Notes under the pieces: model-generated
The model's database searches: none
Seen by the model: only the letters and a program-made list of their open reading frames with translations
What the model was told of the DNA's origin: nothing
Assembly (NCBI RefSeq): GCF_050433385.1
Contig: NZ_JBNPXI010000004.1
Coordinates: 62,001 to 126,000, forward strand
DNA: 64,000 nucleotides
Direction of reading: 5' to 3'
From: Brassicibacter mesophilus
GTDB lineage: Bacteria > Bacillota > Clostridia > Tissierellales > Proteiniboraceae
Made by a program: the position numbers and the translations under genes
In this document: in pieces, positions 62,101-64,000 of the stretch
Position numbering within the stretch: the first letter of the stretch is position 1
Layout of the letters: each line of letters opens with the position of its first letter

Positions 62101-64000
62101 ATATCACAACTAAACCATCCCGGAAAGACTTTTGGCGACTTTGCAGACTTTGGATATTACAGTGAGGCTGTTGACAATGTTGTACATCTTGTAGAAGTGG
62201 GAAATGGAGAAGGTCCTATTAGAGGCAGTGGATACTTCCCAAGCTATGAGTATTATACAAGAGCGCTTGATAAGGGCTGGCATGTTGCGCCTTCAAACAA
62301 TCAAGACAACCATAAAGGCAACTGGATTACATCAAATGAAGCTAGAACAGTAGTATTGGCTTCAAGCCTTACAAGAGAAAATATTTTTGATGCAATAAGA
62401 AAATTAAGCGTATATTCAACAGAAGATAGTAACCTTGAAATAATGTATATGGTGAATAATGAAATAATGGGTTCATCATTAGATGATCCAGACATTCTTG
62501 ATATAAGTATAGAGGTAAATGATCCTGATGAGTCAGATATTATTAGAAAGATATCAATAATATCAAATGGTGGAGTAGTAGTACAATCAAAAACATTTAC
62601 TGACAATACAGCAGTGTGGAATCTGCAAATTGATCCAAAGTACAACTATTATTATGTAAGAGTAGATCAAGAAGACAAGGATATAGCTGTTACAGCACCA
62701 GTTTGGACTAGTGAAGTAGAGGCAATAGGTATATCAAAAATAAGTATATCACAGGACCCTGTTATAGTAGATGAAAAGGTTGAGTTGTCAGCAGAAGTGT
62801 ATAATAATGGTAAAGACTCAATGACAGGTATAACCGTAGAATTCTATGAGAATGAAATAAAAGAGGCAAATAAAATTGGAGAGACCACTATATCAGAAAT
62901 ACAACCAGGAAAAACAGGAATAGCAAATGTAGACTGGACACCAGCTATATCTGAAACATATACAATTTATGCAAAAGCTATAATTAATCTAGGTGGAACA
63001 GATAAAATATTTACACAGAGCAGAAAGGTTTTAGCAGGAAATGAGGAAGACTTCGTAAAAATTTTAGTAGATGGAGGTCACTCTAATCAGTATGTAACAG
63101 GAAACTATGCAGGTAAGATAGAAGCATTAAAAGAAATGATGAAGGAAAGAAACTATATATTAAATATAAACATGAATGAATTAACTTCAGAAAATTTAAA
63201 AGGAGTAAGTCTTTTAATAATAACAGACCCGCAAGGTACAGATAATCCAAAATATAACGAAGTTAAATCAAATTACACTGCGGAAGAAATAGCAGTTATA
63301 AAAGAATTTGTAGAAAATGGTGGTTCCATCATAGTTACATCAAGAGCAGACTATAAAGATGGAATAGAAGAGTATAGTAATAGTGCTCAATTAACTCCAA
63401 TACTAGAAGCAATAGGAACAAACTTAAGAGTAAATGATGATGAGGTAATCGATAAGACAACGAATGGAGGTCAAGAGTACAGACTATATTTTGATCAATA
63501 TGTATCATCAAAATATGATTTAACAAAGGATATCCCTGAAGGTACTACCTACAGCTTCTATAGTGGATGTTCTGTAATATTAAAAGATGGTGGAAACGAC
63601 GATAACGTTGATTGGCTAGTAAAAGGCCATGAAACAACAGAAACATTAGATTCGGATAATGTTGGTGATAACATATCAGTAGAAAAAGGCAAAGTATATG
63701 TTTTAGCAGCAGAAGAGTTAACAAATGGAGCAAGAGTAATAGTAGCTGGAACAACATTCTTCTCAGATTTTGAAACAGCCTCATCAGATAACCAATATTC
63801 AAACAAGCAAATAACAGAAAATATTTTTGATTGGATAATTCAGCCTGAAGAAGCCGAACTAAAGACTATAGCAGAAGTAAGGGCAGATGAAGATAATGAT
63901 GGCAAACCAGATTTATATGGACAGAAATTTACTATAGAAGGTAGAGTAACAGCTCAATCTGAAGCGGTGACTCCTAAAAATGCCTTCTTTGAAGTAATCT
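59191..64000 (+). CDS. Giant secreted multidomain protein with CehA/McbA-like PHP domain, 3' end outside window
   Basis: The frame from TTG 59191 stays open to the window end (1603 codons, no stop). AAAGGGGG at 59176-59183 supports the TTG. Residues 1-33 are a signal peptide (cleavage after ASA). Then follow a beta-rich region, a chitobiase-C-terminal-like repeat (about 189-270), an OB-fold domain (about 278-450, starting SIAEARGFDLDTEVTVEGIA), a lamin-tail domain (about 460-590, LFISEYIEGGSNNKAIEIYN), Ig-like repeats, and a PHP metallohydrolase domain from about 840 (FGQLHSHTNISDGQG with His844 and His846, VTDHSN with His877). A CARDB-like region, a glutamine-amidotransferase-like domain (about 1286-1545) and the start of a second OB domain end the visible part. 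Probable extracellular phosphoesterase or nuclease; cell-wall anchor not visible. Confidence 0.82.
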   Translation, partial: MSKKVSRSLSFFIVFALVLTNLFCFSVSDIASAVGTTYVETFDNFNEPGTTYANGSFVGNNNITWNYISARKDEGFVIDGKGMMLRNSGSKCTSELIPGGISSFSVELKKGFTGSGNRQIELFINEESKGLSQVFDDTDVHSFTVDNINIDGDIVIEIRNVTAKQVVIDNITWTSYDDGGSGTDPDEQVANVTALPAPGAVEEGTEVTLSTSTEGATVYYAVYTDEITDADYEIFYDNNPIVVNEPLTIKAFAAKEGLEDSDVTEFEYTIKEPALIKSIAEARGFDLDTEVTVEGIATADLGSNNYIQDDTAGIIVRLQGLDMIPGNRYRITAKLKDYYGMAQLEPSTVADVVLVKEGVGVPAPQLVTSSDLSADLGEDYEGELVKIENVTAVEVDAYRNFKIEDKEGISAARPSDASWMEVDKEYSSIIGVVTYDFGEYKIYPRTLEDISENANSATDLFISEYIEGGSNNKAIEIYNGTRNTVDLSTYKVELYSNGSTSATNTENLSGTLAHDEVFIIANSGSVQEILNKSDITSTVTYFNGDDAIVLKHNDEIIDVFGQVGVDPGSAWGTGDNTTVNHTLVRKSSITVGDVNPDDEFDPVTEWDIYLQDTFDYLGSHTMGDGHQDPDTTLPTINHTPVTDGNVNEDLTIITTVTDDRQVESVKLHYRTEGAEDHIIVDMTKMEDSYTYTISKTNLTVAGIEYYIEASDGTNTATSPEDVSIPYQIVISEEDIAPPQVINLTPASGSSTGTELKPVISAEYSDVSGIDTASIKLYLDGTEVTGNTTITEAKINYTPSTDLVEGNHTVKLEVSDKAATPQTAIVEWNFYVGEKEYNLYFGQLHSHTNISDGQGSLDAAYSWARDKGNADFFAVTDHSNWFDNEKDTSNETITDVSQSTSEEWKLMHSIADSYNEDGEFVAIAGFEMTWSGSTGGWGHINTFNTPWFASRSNSNMDLPAYYSHISADTDSISQLNHPGKTFGDFADFGYYSEAVDNVVHLVEVGNGEGPIRGSGYFPSYEYYTRALDKGWHVAPSNNQDNHKGNWITSNEARTVVLASSLTRENIFDAIRKLSVYSTEDSNLEIMYMVNNEIMGSSLDDPDILDISIEVNDPDESDIIRKISIISNGGVVVQSKTFTDNTAVWNLQIDPKYNYYYVRVDQEDKDIAVTAPVWTSEVEAIGISKISISQDPVIVDEKVELSAEVYNNGKDSMTGITVEFYENEIKEANKIGETTISEIQPGKTGIANVDWTPAISETYTIYAKAIINLGGTDKIFTQSRKVLAGNEEDFVKILVDGGHSNQYVTGNYAGKIEALKEMMKERNYILNINMNELTSENLKGVSLLIITDPQGTDNPKYNEVKSNYTAEEIAVIKEFVENGGSIIVTSRADYKDGIEEYSNSAQLTPILEAIGTNLRVNDDEVIDKTTNGGQEYRLYFDQYVSSKYDLTKDIPEGTTYSFYSGCSVILKDGGNDDNVDWLVKGHETTETLDSDNVGDNISVEKGKVYVLAAEELTNGARVIVAGTTFFSDFETASSDNQYSNKQITENIFDWIIQPEEAELKTIAEVRADEDNDGKPDLYGQKFTIEGRVTAQSEAVTPKNAFFEVI

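Noticed and set aside
59106..63806. Several minus-strand frames of 60-115 codons opposite the giant secreted protein
   Set aside because: The plus strand is one uninterrupted frame of over 1600 codons with recognisable domains, so these are antisense shadows.

Overview
The window is AT-rich DNA from a low-GC Gram-positive anaerobe, most likely a spore-forming, peptide-fermenting member of the Clostridia (Tissierellales or Alkaliphilus-like). This is inferred from strong GGAGG-type ribosome binding sites, GTG and TTG starts, a Trp T-box leader, a CwlD-type cortex amidase, a 2,4-diaminopentanoate dehydrogenase and many peptide transport and peptidase genes. No rRNA, tRNA, CRISPR array, transposase or prophage gene was recognised.

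Layout. 0-3.7 kb: surface polysaccharide genes (the 3' part of a UDP-glucose dehydrogenase, a membrane sugar dehydratase/epimerase) and a small export protein; a galU gene supplying UDP-glucose lies far away at 47.5 kb. 3.7-8.4 kb: an accessory patch with a MntA/HepT toxin-antitoxin pair, a GNAT acetyltransferase, a truncated Phd-type antitoxin, an AlbA_2/ATPase regulator with an in-frame 12-bp tandem repeat, a decayed signal-peptide gene and an XRE repressor. 8.4-11.1 kb: DUF969-DUF979-pyroglutamyl peptidase-gamma-glutamylcyclotransferase operon. 12.1-17.6 kb: a regulator, a DUF5058/permease pair and two M20 peptidases. 17.7-27.7 kb: a TetR regulator facing a peptide ABC transporter operon, with an M14 carboxypeptidase and two tandem amidohydrolases, the first of which has lost its metal ligands.

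28-36.2 kb: CwlD, a tryptophan T-box and an orphan trpB, a small alarmone synthetase, a diverged cis-prenyltransferase, an AraC-fusion regulator and an S9 peptidase. 36.5-44.2 kb: a ten-kilobase-scale amino-sugar type locus with mannose-family PTS (IIC, IID, IIA, IIB), a ceramidase-like hydrolase, NagA, a SIS protein, a Gfo/Idh/MocA oxidoreductase and a GntR regulator. 44.4-47.3 kb: an unrecognised two-gene membrane module. 48.5-50.5 kb: a MerR regulator with a MerR-type promoter and diaminopentanoate dehydrogenase. 50.7-58.9 kb: MATE/TetR efflux pair, an Fbp-type ABC transporter, a PHP phosphoesterase and a second MATE pump. 59.2-64 kb: the first 1603 codons of a giant secreted multidomain protein with a CehA/McbA-like PHP domain, cut by the window end.

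The most striking structure not explained by genes is a dispersed intergenic element with core GGTGCCAGGCACTTAACTTA, present in at least 14 places, always reading on the + strand. Several copies are longer composites that also carry a hairpin/terminator whose two arms change together, and two copies share further sequence up to a promoter. One copy starts exactly at the stop codon that truncates the Phd antitoxin. Metabolically, the window is dominated by peptide and blocked-peptide use: pyroglutamyl, gamma-glutamyl, M20, M14 and S9 hydrolases sit beside dedicated transporters.
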